Shown one piece after another: positions 36,419 through 45,580 of a stretch of DNA of 53,568 nucleotides; positions within the stretch are counted from its first letter, which is position 1, and each line of letters starts with the position of its first letter. A program made the position numbers and the translations under genes. The notes below the pieces were generated by a model. The model was given only the letters and a program-made list of their open reading frames with translations. It had not been told where the DNA came from and did not search any database. This stretch comes from Helicobacter labacensis (GTDB lineage Bacteria > Campylobacterota > Campylobacteria > Campylobacterales > Helicobacteraceae). The stretch covers positions 1 to 53,568 of the forward strand of contig NZ_QXQQ01000008.1 of NCBI RefSeq assembly GCF_003660285.1, given 5' to 3'.

Positions 36419-37516
36419 TTAAAAGACGGAGAAATCTAGCTCAAACCTCAAATTTTTAAAAGAGGAGTTAGAAACTTGTTTGAGAACACCTAAATCTTTT
36501 AGATGCAAAATGTCTTTATCTATCTCTTGTCGTTTGATCTTAAGTGCCACACTCGTATTCCCCCCTCTCGAGTTCTCCAAGTGCCTATCAAACAACTTGT
36601 TAATAATGCGTACCTGGTTCTCGTTAAGAACCGGGGTTAAACGATCAAAAATGTTAGTCTTTATAACAATCAGGGCAATCTGTTTGAGAAGTAAATCAAT
36701 ACCAATTTCCAAGCTAGTAACCCCATACTCAACCCATTTGGTGATATTGTTATGCTGTTGCTTGCATATATTCTCCAAAGTAGCGTAATAATCTCTACGC
36801 GTCAAATACACACCTGTGGAAACAGAGAAGTAGTCATTGTTAAATAATTTCGTTTTTGCCAAGAGGTTATCGTTGATAATCCTAGCTATTCTGCCATTGC
36901 CATCATCTAGAGGATGGATCAGAACAAAAATTAAGTGGGAAATAAACGCATGGGCGATCTTGTCCTCTTTAGTTAGCACCTCGCTGTTGACATAAGCATA
37001 GAAATTATCCATTAACTTTTCTAAATCGCTAGCATGAGGGGCGATATAATGAATCTTTTCTCTGCCCATGTGTCCTGATACAATTCTCATACGTCCGTCT
37101 AAATCTCCTCTATAAGAGCCGACATTGACTCTTTGCATAAGAGATTTAGGTCTATTAAAGAATAAAGCTCTGTGATAATCAAGTAAGCGTTCTTTATTCC
37201 ACTGGCCAAAGTCTTCTCGTACCTCTTTTAGCAATATAGCTAAATTATCTCCCCATTCCGTCCATTTATAACTTTGCTCCACATTAAGATTAAAAACTTT
37301 GCTCACAGAAGAATAGACAGAATCTCGATTTAGAACTTCAGACTCAATCAAAAATGAATAGATCAATTCATCGCTCAAAATTTCCACCTTAATATTGTCG
37401 TTAGAACCAACTTTATTGAGACCATCTATTTTTTTGGACAAGCTAGACATATCCACAGGATCGTAGGTGAAGTTCAAGTGCTCGAAGAAATCGTTTTCCC
37501 AAATCCACCTTTTCAT
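36419..37516 (-). CDS. Fic-domain protein with DUF4172 N-terminus
   Basis: A 365-residue protein. The N-terminus MKRWIWENDFFEHLNF is the DUF4172 signature. The Fic core HPLDDGNGRIAR holds the catalytic His and nucleotide-binding residues. The inhibitory motif expected as SxxxEG reads SFLIES here, with Ser in place of Gly/Asn, while the following LNRDSV is normal. A C-terminal winged-helix-like part follows (NENQVRIINKLFD, IDKDILHLKDLGVL). It is unlike the first Fic protein. Monocistronic, ending near an IS608-like end. Likely an AMP-transferring regulator or toxin; target unknown. Confidence 0.85.
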   Translation of the reverse strand: MKRWIWENDFFEHLNFTYDPVDMSSLSKKIDGLNKVGSNDNIKVEILSDELIYSFLIESEVLNRDSVYSSVSKVFNLNVEQSYKWTEWGDNLAILLKEVREDFGQWNKERLLDYHRALFFNRPKSLMQRVNVGSYRGDLDGRMRIVSGHMGREKIHYIAPHASDLEKLMDNFYAYVNSEVLTKEDKIAHAFISHLIFVLIHPLDDGNGRIARIINDNLLAKTKLFNNDYFSVSTGVYLTRRDYYATLENICKQQHNNITKWVEYGVTSLEIGIDLLLKQIALIVIKTNIFDRLTPVLNENQVRIINKLFDRHLENSRGGNTSVALKIKRQEIDKDILHLKDLGVLKQVSNSSFKNLRFELDFSVF

Positions 37517-37587
37517 AAATTTCCGTCGCTGGTATTTTGTTGCTTTCCATTATACCAAATCTATTACACGACTTTTACTACATGTAG

Positions 37588-37619
37588 TTGATATACTTCC
37601 CCTAGCTAAAAGCTAGGGG
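37588..37619 (-). mobile_element. IS608-like right-end hairpin, inverted relative to the first
   Basis: Read on the minus strand: CCCCTAGCT, a TTT loop, AGCTAGGGG, then AAGTATA and TCAA ending at 37588. It matches the layout of 33614-33644 on the opposite strand. No transposase lies next to it. Confidence 0.5.
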
Positions 37620-38534
37620 ATTTTGAGATCATCAAGATTAGCTTATTAAGTGGGTCTTACAATTTTCATTTCAAGAGTTAAAAGAGTTAAATCTGCTCTT
37701 TGTGAATATTTCATACCTGCATTTAATTAGCTTTACATCATAAGATTAGCATTGGTAGCCTTTCTCTTTTTCAAGTTCAATTCTTGCATAAAACCCTTAT
37801 TAAACATTCCTAAGAGCCCTACAATCGTTTTAACCCCAAAACAATGTTTTCTTACCACTAACCCCCGATCTGTCGCTCTACAAGCCTCCTAGAGCATCTA
37901 AATGCTATATTTGAATTCAAGCTCTCCCAACCTGTCTAAATCCCAGTTTCACTCTATTCAAAACCCCAAGACATTCTACTTTTTGGTTCTTTACCCAAAT
38001 TCGACCTCTTTTGAGGTCAAATTCCACAGATTCAGGGCACAAAAGACAACAATCCAAACACCCCCAACCCATTCAAAATCAAACATAGCGTTTCTAGCCC
38101 TGTAAAGGGGTCATACAGCGCAATTTAGACAAAAACCATACTAAGAGCTACCCCCAACCCCATAAAAGCACTTAGAAAGCGATTCTGAGCGTTTTAGAGC
38201 ATATAGCCCAAAACTCTTTACTCACCGAGTTCATCTAGCTGTTAAATTCCCCAGTGTGTTGTCTAACCCCACACTGACTGTTAAGTCTCTTGGCATCTCA
38301 TCTCAAAGCCCATCCAAAACCGCTCAGCTACTAGAAATCACTGAGCTTCACCAACCTCATTCCACACCTTCAAAGCACACTTCCTCTCTCCTCCACATGT
38401 AAGAGCTTTGTAGAACTTTTTAAAAATCCACATAATTTCGTAGATTTTAGGCGGTGCGACATTTTAACATCTCTAAGGACTGCAAACAAAAGCCTAATTT
38501 CTTTAGAACTTTCACGAACTCGAGAACATCCCCA
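37620..38534. other. Non-coding plasmid debris with dispersed repeats
   Basis: About 0.9 kb without a supported gene. 37880-37910 is an inverted version of the repeat seen near 16720-16815, and 38083-38130 carries ATAGCGTTT and GGTCATACAGCGC like those near 17030. 38440-38534 matches 35325-35420. A 67-codon open frame at 37902-38105 has biased Ser/Pro composition and no ribosome site, and is not called. Confidence 0.4.
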
Positions 38535-38693
38535 TTAAAAACGGGCAAGTCGATACCTTTTAGACTCGGCAATATGCATGAGTACACGCTTAAGCTCCGC
38601 CATGTCGCCGTCCTCTAAAACAGCGTTAAGATAAGCCAAACGCCGTCCTTCTGTGTTTAAAGTTTTAGGGATACTAAAGGGTTTAAAAGCCAT
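38535..38693 (-). pseudogene. Truncated HI1420-like antitoxin, copy 2
   Basis: Encodes 52 residues, MAFKPFSIPKTLNTEGRRLA through MAELKRVLMHIAESKR. It overlaps no other gene and starts one base after the toxin stop (TAGCATG). Downstream in another frame NGDVLEFVKVLKKLGF looks like its lost end, so a frameshift near 38545 removed it. Confidence 0.6.
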
Positions 38694-38694
38694 G

Positions 38695-38808
38695 CTAAAA
38701 TTCCTGCTCTAAGATTTTTTGCGCCTTAATTATATCCTTTTGTTGCGTGCTTTTGTCGCCTCCGCAAAGTAAAATTACCAAAGCTCTGCTCCGTTTAGCC
38801 ACATACAG
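38695..38808 (-). pseudogene. HI1419-like toxin 3' remnant, copy 2, cut by a relaxase fragment
   Basis: Encodes LYVAKRSRALVILLCGGDKS then TQQKDIIKAQKILEQEF and a stop, the C-terminus of a HI1419/RelE toxin. Homology ends abruptly near 38808, where relaxase coiled-coil sequence begins on the other strand. Confidence 0.65.
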
Positions 38809-39695
38809 CCCAAGCACAAATCAAAGACTTACAAGCAAGCGTGGAGAATACACAAACAGAGTTGCATACCCTACAACAAGAAAAAACAACGCTAGAGCAA
38901 GCCAACAATACTTTAAGACAAGAAAATACAGAACTTAAAAATTTAAACGCCACACAAGAACACACACACCAACAAACTTTAAAAAACAAAGAGCAGGAGC
39001 ATCAGCAAGTCTTAAAGCTAAAGGATGAAAGTATCCATGCACTTAATAGCAAGAACACCACTCTCACCCAAGAATACCAAGAACTCAAAGACAACCAAAT
39101 AGAGCTAGAGAGCATACTCATAGACCTTGCTATGCTTGCGATGCCACAAGACAAGCAAGATAAGAGACTGAGCATTAAAGAAGCCAAACCCTTGTTAGAG
39201 AGTGTGAGAAAACAAATGATTGCCATTAATCAGGGTTTAGGTGATCTCAAACTCTTCACACAAGAGGACTACAGAGCTTTAAGAGCATTAAAAGATGAAG
39301 GACTTAGCATTGCTGGCTTAAAGAAGCGTATTGGCATAATAGAACAAGAAGCTAAAGCATACTATGAGAAATTACAAGAACAATACAAAGACCACTTGAG
39401 CCCCAGTACCGTACAAAAGCTCAAGCAAGAACACGCTCAAGCACTTGAGATGAAAGAGCAAAGCCATGCTAAGACTTTAGAAACCAAAAAACACAGAACA
39501 TGCCAAAGCCTTACAAGAAAAACAAAAGAGATAGATGCCCTTAAGAACGAGAATATCCAAAAGGATGAAAGCATTAATAGTTTAAAGGGACAGATTACTC
39601 AACATACACAAGAGTTTGCCACACTCAAAGCCAACACCAATGCCTTGCAACAACAAAGCAATACACAAGCACAAGAAAATAAAGGGGTTTGCTGA
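38809..39695 (+). pseudogene. Fragment of a relaxase C-terminal coiled coil
   Basis: From about 38815 the frame matches the C-terminal half of the relaxase at 49300-52239: QELKDNQIELES, ESVRKQMIAINQGLGDLKLF, EDYRALRALKDEGLSI and EQYKDHLSPSTVQKLKQEH. A GTG at 38841 could start a 284-residue protein. The catalytic N-terminus is missing; the fragment is fused to the toxin remnant. Near 39485-39525 two shifts cancel: another frame restores the repeat-like text NTEHAKALQEK. It keeps CAA where the full relaxase has the nonsense TAA. Confidence 0.75.
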
Positions 39696-39949
39696 ACTGA
39701 AAAGAAGCTCAACGAGGATGAGAGTTTAACAGCCAAAAACTTATATTAACATCACTAGACAGGGTTTTTATACAGATTTGGTCTTAAAGAACACTACAAC
39801 AATAGTAAAACTATCAAAACACAATCTTTTTAGTAAAACTTCTTAATCCCTATCAAACGCGTTTTAACGAAAAAAGGGGGGTGATGGATGCTGATAATAG
39901 TGGGGGAGCTTAAGGGGTCTTAGGGTGGACAGAGGTTTTGTTTTCCTCA

Positions 39950-40285
39950 TTAATCATTTTTGTGCTTTTGGCTTGTTGTTTTTTTGGTGCTGGCGGTTTT
40001 CATTTGCACTCTAAGTTCTTTATTTTCTTGGGTTACAAGTTTGACTTGCATGTAAAGGTCGTGTGCGATTTCTTGGTGTTCGATAGCCCTAAGTCCTTGT
40101 TCTGTGTCATGCGCTAATTTGTCCGTGAAACGCTGTTGAGGTATAAGTTGAACCCCCCCATCGCACACTCCCAGCCACTCGCTTATTTTTTTATTATAAA
40201 ACCTAAGATTGCCCCTAAAATCCCCACTAACCCTTGTTCTTTAAACTCTATGGGGGGGGGTTGTCTTGTTGCTGTTTAAGATAGT
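39950..40285 (-). pseudogene. Small membrane/coiled-coil gene shifted at A7 and C9 tracts, downstream of relaxase
   Basis: The open part (39950-40168) gives about 72 residues, including QRFTDKLAHDTEQGLRAIEH and a Lys/Thr-rich tail. Just upstream another frame reads EFKEQGLVGILGAILGFIIK, a membrane segment, ending at a run of seven A (40184-40190 region); eight A would join it to SEWLGVCDGGVQLIPQQ. Further up, nine C (40252-40260) separate it from EQNRQIIQEILDYLKQQQ in a third frame. Possibly a C-terminal extension of the relaxase or a small accessory gene. Confidence 0.4.
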
Positions 40286-41461
40286 CTAGGATTTCTTGGA
40301 TAATCTGTCGGTTCTGTTCGATACGGGACGGGCTATAAGCATGTTGATGATCTCTTGGTTTCTTAGCCACTCTGCTTGTTGCCTCATGCGTTGGTTATCA
40401 TAGGCAATACAAGTGCTAATAAGTTTCTCTCGGCTGTAAGCTTGCAAAAATTGGTGTGTATTGGATTTAGGGGCTTGGCGGTCTAGCAGGTCTTGTTGGC
40501 TCTTAACTTTTTCCTTTAGTTCTTGGGTTTGTTGTTCGAGCTCTTGGTTTTGTTGTTGGCGGTCTTGGGCTTGCTGTTCTAGTTTGGCAATTTTGTTTTT
40601 CAATTCCTCAATGCTAGAACCCTCGTGTTTTAGAGCCCATAGGGCGGTGTAGTCCTCTTTGGTATAAAGCTTGCTGTTCCCTAATGCCTTGTTAATCCCT
40701 ACCCACTCTTGCACCTTGTCCTTGATGAATTGTAGTGCCTCTTTGGGGTTTAGGGGCTGGGATTGGGGGGCTATCTCATTGCAGATGTCGTTTAAGGTTT
40801 GGTGTTCTTGTTCTTGGGTTTCTTTGAGCTGGGCGATTTCGGCTCTTAAAGGTCTAGCGTCTTTTTGCATTATCTTTGCATACACTCTAGGTTCAATGCG
40901 TTTTTGGTATGCCCCTTTGCGGATCAGGTTACCCTCTTTGTCGTATTTGTTGTTCTTATACCGCCCCCGCTCCATGCCCAAAATCTGGGCAACTTCGGTC
41001 TGTATGTTTTCAAAAGCCTCCCTATCGCTCTTAAAAGACACACCATCTTTGCTGATCTTACGCATTTGGCTTTTGCCCGTTTCTGGGTGCAGTGTTACAA
41101 ACTCCATGTAGGCATGATGATTAAGGATTGTTTCGCCCGTTCTTTCGTCTATATGTCCCTCATCTCTGTGTATGGCGAGTTTTTGCAGATCTGCCATTGT
41201 GGTGGTTTCTTTGATGTTAACGACTGCGCTACGCAGATAGTCTGTGGCTTTAAAAGGTTGATTAAACGCCCGTCTATAGTTTTCTTTGGCTTGGGCGATG
41301 AGCTGTTCTCTTAGAGCGAGAGCCTCTTTGGCATTTAGCGTGCATTCTATGTCCTCTATCCCTTTATTAACCAGCAAGTAAGTGGGTTTGCGGGTGCGGT
41401 CGTTGTGTTCTAGCTGGATTGCATTAGTGGGTTTAAAGTTGATAGAGGCGATGTTTCCCAT
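40286..41461 (-). CDS. MobV-like relaxase (mobilization protein), first copy
   Basis: About 391 residues. The N-terminus holds EHNDRTRKPTYLL, like the HNER motif of MobV/Pre relaxases, and IHRDEGHIDERTGETILNHH supplies the HxDE...HH metal-binding motif. A coiled coil fills the C-terminal half. The start at 41461 aligns with the other relaxase (both read MGxIxSIxFK); upstream in-frame codons reach 41557 but do not match. Compared with that copy about 14 residues are missing just before the histidine motif, which may harm the active site. The tail seems to change frame near 40335. It lies next to hairpin-rich DNA that may hold oriT. Confidence 0.75.
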   Translation of the reverse strand: MGNIASINFKPTNAIQLEHNDRTRKPTYLLVNKGIEDIECTLNAKEALALREQLIAQAKENYRRAFNQPFKATDYLRSAVVNIKETTTMADLQKLAIHRDEGHIDERTGETILNHHAYMEFVTLHPETGKSQMRKISKDGVSFKSDREAFENIQTEVAQILGMERGRYKNNKYDKEGNLIRKGAYQKRIEPRVYAKIMQKDARPLRAEIAQLKETQEQEHQTLNDICNEIAPQSQPLNPKEALQFIKDKVQEWVGINKALGNSKLYTKEDYTALWALKHEGSSIEELKNKIAKLEQQAQDRQQQNQELEQQTQELKEKVKSQQDLLDRQAPKSNTHQFLQAYSREKLISTCIAYDNQRMRQQAEWLRNQEIINMLIARPVSNRTDRLSKKS

Positions 41462-41557
41462 AAGCACATCATAGCGAAGGTTGCCTAAATATGATTTAAG
41501 GATAACGGGTTTTATATAAAGAGAGAAAATAAGCGGGGGTGTGTGTGAGATGGACAT

Positions 41558-42414
41558 GAAATTAGGACTATTTTGTAGCTTTTTAAGTTACTTTTTAGTA
41601 TTTTTGGTGTGAATATGAAACACATTGAATTAAAATTGATTTAGCTTTGATTACTTAAGAGTTCATTAAAAGTTTTTATTCCTTGGTTGTGAGGGCTAAT
41701 GGTATGTGTTGGTGTGTCCTTGATTGTCTTTTTTAAACCCCATAGGCACAGACCCTTAGATACAACAAACCTCCTAGACAAAAAACCTCCACTCCACTTA
41801 GCCCGTGTTCTTAATGACAGAGCCCTTTAAATCTCGCTGTATAGGGCAAGAGATGAAAAAATAATTATGCCGTGAGAGAGCCCTTAATTTGTGTTTGCAA
41901 ACTAGACAGATGAAAAATTAAGACTAAATGAGAGATGAGCCTATAAGGGCAGTAATGTAGTTTGAGAGATGAGCCAAAGACAACATAGGGCAAGACAGAT
42001 GTATTCAAAAATCCTAAAAACCCTTGTGAGAGATTAAGCCTTAATTGCCAAAATGCCAAAGACAGATATTTGCGTAAAATGCAAAAAGGTAACTTAGACA
42101 GACCGCCTTTACAAATTAGGCAAAGCGTAGCGTCCCCCCTTGTGGGGGTCGCCTAATTTGCCACTCAATCGCCGTGGGGGCTTTAAGACTAGGTGTGTAG
42201 CTATGCTAAGTGAGAGTATTTGACTGGGTGAAGTAAAGGTTTTTTTCATCTCTAACAATGGCGGGTAATGCGAAATAACGCTCCCTATTCACAGCACTTG
42301 GATAATCCAATATTTGTCTGCAACTTTGATAAAGCCCTCCTCAAAACGCACATAGCGCACTCCCTAATGTGCCTTCAATTTTTGTCCTACTTCTCGTTGG
42401 CTGTATTGGATTTT
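41558..42414. other. Non-coding region upstream of relaxase, candidate oriT/origin DNA
   Basis: About 0.85 kb without a supported gene. Degenerate repeats of the form GAGAGATnAGCC occur at 41872, 41928, 41970 and 42029, mixed with several AGACAGAT words (41903-42100), and a large hairpin lies at 42113-42159. Position before a relaxase gene fits oriT; the repeats could instead be iterons. Confidence 0.4.
42113..42159. promoter_or_regulatory. Large two-part inverted repeat, oriT candidate
   Basis: AAATTAGGC at 42113-42121 pairs with GCCTAATTT at 42151-42159, and inside it CCCCC pairs with GGGGG around CTTGT. It lies 0.65 kb upstream of a relaxase start. Hairpins like this adjoin nic sites, though the cut position cannot be read from sequence alone. 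Confidence 0.4.
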
Positions 42415-43320
42415 TCAGAAAATCATCCTAAGACCTATCAACACTAAAAAAAATGTTAGAATTTTCCAATTTTCCGATAAAAAGCCTGTAATTCGTTGCC
42501 ACCAAGTTAGCTTGCAAGCTTTCTTATACCCCATATCACAAGCTTTATCATAGTATTTTCGTGCCATCTTCTCATCTTTGACTGTGCCCTTACCATACTT
42601 GTATAAGTTGGCTAAGTTATTAGAAGCTGTGGCATTTCCCATCTCTGTCGCTTTCTTATAATACTGAAAAGCTTGAGAGTAATCTTTAGTAACGCCCTCT
42701 TCATACTCATACATCACACCCAAGTTATTGTAAGCCAAAGAACGGACGCTGTCATCTTTAGTATCTGTGGCGTTTTGATAGTATTCCAAAGCTTTTTGAT
42801 AATTTTTAGGGACACCATGCCCATTGTTATACATGAGAGCTAAATTAAAATAGCCCCAAGCCTCTCCCATATCTGCTGCCTTGTGGTAGTATTCTAGGGC
42901 TTTAGAATAGTCTTGGCGGACATAATCACCATTCTCATACATGTTCCCTAAATTAGCATAGGCTTTAGCATTTCCCATCTCCATAGCCTTTTTATAGTAT
43001 TGAAAAGCCATTTGCTTATCTTGTCCCACACCATCGCCATTATCATACATAACTCCCAACCCATTATACCCCCTAGAGTCTCCCATATCTGCAAGTTTTT
43101 TATAGTATTCAAATTCTTTTTTATAATCTTTATCTTTGTACGCTTCTTTAGCTTTAGAATAATCACGATCTGCTTCTTTTTTAGCTGTAGTTTCTATGGA
43201 GTCGGTGCTCACTAATGGATCTGTTAATTTGATTTTAGAGTGTATGAAATACCATATTAAGGACACTCCCAAAAATAAAAACACCAATACAAACCAAAAC
43301 CGCCAATCGCTTTTATTCAA
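42415..43320 (-). CDS. Sel1-repeat membrane protein
   Basis: A 301-residue protein with an N-terminal membrane segment (residues 7-26, RFWFVLVFLFLGVSLIWYF), five to six Sel1-like repeats (pattern A..YY.KA.EMG.A.AY.NLG.MY..G.GV..D), and a second hydrophobic segment at the C-terminus (WKILTFFLVLIGLRMIF). It resembles Helicobacter cysteine-rich Sel1 proteins, but the repeats lack paired Cys, with only CDMGYKKAC near the end. The start is TTG at 43320 with an AAGGTG site. A protein-binding role at the membrane is likely; the partner is unknown. Confidence 0.75.
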   Translation of the reverse strand: MNKSDWRFWFVLVFLFLGVSLIWYFIHSKIKLTDPLVSTDSIETTAKKEADRDYSKAKEAYKDKDYKKEFEYYKKLADMGDSRGYNGLGVMYDNGDGVGQDKQMAFQYYKKAMEMGNAKAYANLGNMYENGDYVRQDYSKALEYYHKAADMGEAWGYFNLALMYNNGHGVPKNYQKALEYYQNATDTKDDSVRSLAYNNLGVMYEYEEGVTKDYSQAFQYYKKATEMGNATASNNLANLYKYGKGTVKDEKMARKYYDKACDMGYKKACKLTWWQRITGFLSENWKILTFFLVLIGLRMIF

Positions 43321-43405
43321 AATTTCACCTTACTATTGAATGGTATATTCTACAATTTGAGGATTAAATATTGTTTTGGTTTCTCTCTTGCCTTTAGTAT
43401 AGCCC

Positions 43406-43936
43406 TCACTCCACATACTTCCTAAACCAATTCTCAAAGTGTTGGGCACTATCAAAGCTAAAAGGCTTTAAAGACTTGTGGGGTTTATCCACATCTTGGA
43501 TATCCACTTGGATTTGTCCGCTCTCTAGTGTAGAGATGTGTTTGATTTTGAGATAAGAGGGGATAGCATTGGTGTTCATGTAGAGAGTCCGCCCAATGTA
43601 GCTTCCAAAGATGTCTTTGTAGTGTGGGTGTTGTTGTGGCGGTATTGGTTGTTGGAATGTGGGTTGCTCTTGTGTTTTCTGTGCTTGTGGTGCGTGTTGC
43701 TGGTATGGGTTGGGTAATGGGTAGTCTGCTATCTTTAAAAAATTCACACTGGCGATTTTCTCTAAAAGCTCTTCTTTGTTGGGGAAAACTCCGTGTTGTT
43801 CGTATTCTGTAAGCTCTTGTCCTTGATTGTAGTATTTGAGCACAAACTCATACCCCTTTAACGGGCTGGATGTGATCAATGATGAGTGTGATGTGGGGTT
43901 TTGGGGATTTTGGAAGGTATGCCCTAGTATCTCCAT
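43406..43936 (-). CDS. Unknown plasmid protein linked to rep
   Basis: A 176-residue protein with no recognised family. The middle (residues 75-105) is rich in Pro and Gln (QQHAPQAQKTQEQPTFQQP), joining an N-terminal part (YEFVLKYYNQGQELTEYEQH) to a C-terminal domain (SGQIQVDIQDVDKPHKSLKP then HFENWFRKYVE). Its ATG overlaps the rep pseudogene stop (TAATG), so it was translationally coupled to rep. A second copy enters at the right edge (53459-53568), so it belongs to the plasmid backbone, perhaps in replication or copy control; that is inference. Confidence 0.65.
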   Translation of the reverse strand: MEILGHTFQNPQNPTSHSSLITSSPLKGYEFVLKYYNQGQELTEYEQHGVFPNKEELLEKIASVNFLKIADYPLPNPYQQHAPQAQKTQEQPTFQQPIPPQQHPHYKDIFGSYIGRTLYMNTNAIPSYLKIKHISTLESGQIQVDIQDVDKPHKSLKPFSFDSAQHFENWFRKYVE

Positions 43937-44986
43937 TACTGACTCATCTTGTTTGGATTGCTTTGCTTTCTTGCTAGAGCGTTGAATTTCCTTAATCGTG
44001 CGCTCACTTCTAATTTTCCATGCAATGTTCTTAGATCGTGCCCAGCTTGCTCCCTGTCTTTGCTAGTCTTGGTAACAGGTTGGAAGTAGAATTGGATGTG
44101 GGTGATGCGATTGCCCATGCCTTTGTTTTTTATTTTTTCATAGTAAAGGTTTTCAAAGAGGCACGCTTGTGCTTTTCCATTGCTTGAGTAGTCTGTAGAG
44201 AGTCTTGGCATACTTGCCATTAATATTTTGGAACTCCAAGAGTTCAAAAGAAGTGAAGTGGGCATTGAGAAAGTTAAGTAGATAGCCAAAATAAGGCATA
44301 TTCACTTGGATTTCCATGTTTTTGACTTGAGTCTTTTGGGTGTCATGGTAGTTAATGCGAAACTTCCTAAAGAGCATAATACTCTCTTTAGCACGGGGGT
44401 AGAGAATCCAAAAGTTAGCCACTCTGATGTTTTTCCAAAGTCTTTTAACAACACCGCCAAGATCGCTGTGGCTGATTTTAACGGCGTGGGTCATTTTTTT
44501 AATCTCATCAAGCTCAAACACCAAGAGCTCATCTTCTCTGTCTTTGAGCTTATGGAATATGGCAAAGAGCAAATTGGCTTCTAATGTGCCTAGCTTGCCT
44601 AGAGATACAGAGTTCACATCGTTGTGGAAGGTTACATACTTTTCAGCGATGGCGTTAGGGATTGTGGGGGCGCTTTGGGTGATGACTTCGGTTGTTATGG
44701 GTTGTTGGGCTGTTAGTTGGTCTTGGTCTTGTTTGGGGGTTTCTGTGGTTGTAGGTGGGATTGTTGGTTGCTGTTCTAGGGTGTTTGTGATGTTTGTTTG
44801 ATCTTGTGTAGAGCTTGGAAGTTGGGGGGGTGGGGTTTGTGTATTCAACTCTACCAGCTTTTTAAGGCAGTCAGCCTTTTCTTTTTCCAAAGATTGTCTA
44901 TAGGCGATGTTTGTTTCGGCATCAATAAGCATTTGTAGATCGCTAAGTTGTTGCATTAAAAATTGCTTCTGTTCTTGCTGGTTCAT
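43936..44986 (-). pseudogene. Second plasmid rep gene, broken by a 122-base deletion
   Basis: The first 278 codons encode a Rep_3 protein with the complete N-terminus (MNQQEQKQFLMQQLSDLQML) and match the rep at 14928-16232 to YRLLKQWKS. Next to that point, bases equivalent to 15325-15446 of the first copy are absent, about 122 bases, which shifts the frame. The rest (LFENLYYEKIKNKGMGNRIT through QPVTKTSKDREQAG) continues in another frame to 43936. The loss removes part of the second winged helix, so no working initiator is made. Confidence 0.85.
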
Positions 44987-45580
44987 TGTGTTTGCCTTTG
45001 TTTTACATCTAGCCCATTATAGTTATATTGTGCATATTTAAATAGTAATTATGCCTATTAGTGCGGATTTTACTGCCTATTACTCTCCACGAACCCCCTC
45101 CCACACGAGCCCCGCGGGGGGATCTAAAAGGTTAAAAAAGCTACGCTTTTTAAAAGGGTTAAAAACCTGCGCGCGAGAAAAACTTAAAAATGGCGAAATT
45201 TGGCAAAAAGTGGTGTGTGGAGCTTAGAAAAATGTGAAAAATTGGATGTGGAGGCATGAATCGGTAAGCCAAGCTGACGCTTGGCATCTATATTGCTTTT
45301 GGGGGCAAGCCCCCAACCCCCAAGAGAGGGTTTTGAAGTGAGAGTTTTATGCTTAGTTGGGAATATCCACCCCTATGGAGATTTCAATAAATCTTGGCAA
45401 GAGAGTAAAAACAATCAAACAGAGCCAGCATGTCTTTGGATCATCAAATAAACAAATGCCATAAACCAAAATATAGCGTTAAATGGCTTTAAATGGCTCG
45501 TAAATTGTAAGGTTATGGGTTAAGAGTATCAAACATAGTTTTATGGTTGAAAGCGATTGTGGTGGATTTAAACACAAAAA
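44987..45580. other. Upstream block of second rep, parallel to 16233-17130
   Basis: About 0.6 kb without a gene. It repeats the layout of the first rep upstream region: TGCCTATTAGTG...ACTGCCTATTACTCTCC near 45050, stem AAAAAGC/GCTTTTT near 45135-45152 (loop changed, stem kept), the GCCAAGC/GCTTGGC hairpin near 45273, GGGGGC/GCCCCC near 45300, then ATATAGCGTT and AGCGATTGTGG near 45470-45560. The GC-rich alternating tract of the first copy is missing. Confidence 0.55.

Noticed and set aside
37902-38105. 67-codon plus-strand frame
   Set aside because: Biased Ser/Pro/Phe composition, no ribosome site, and overlap with dispersed repeats.
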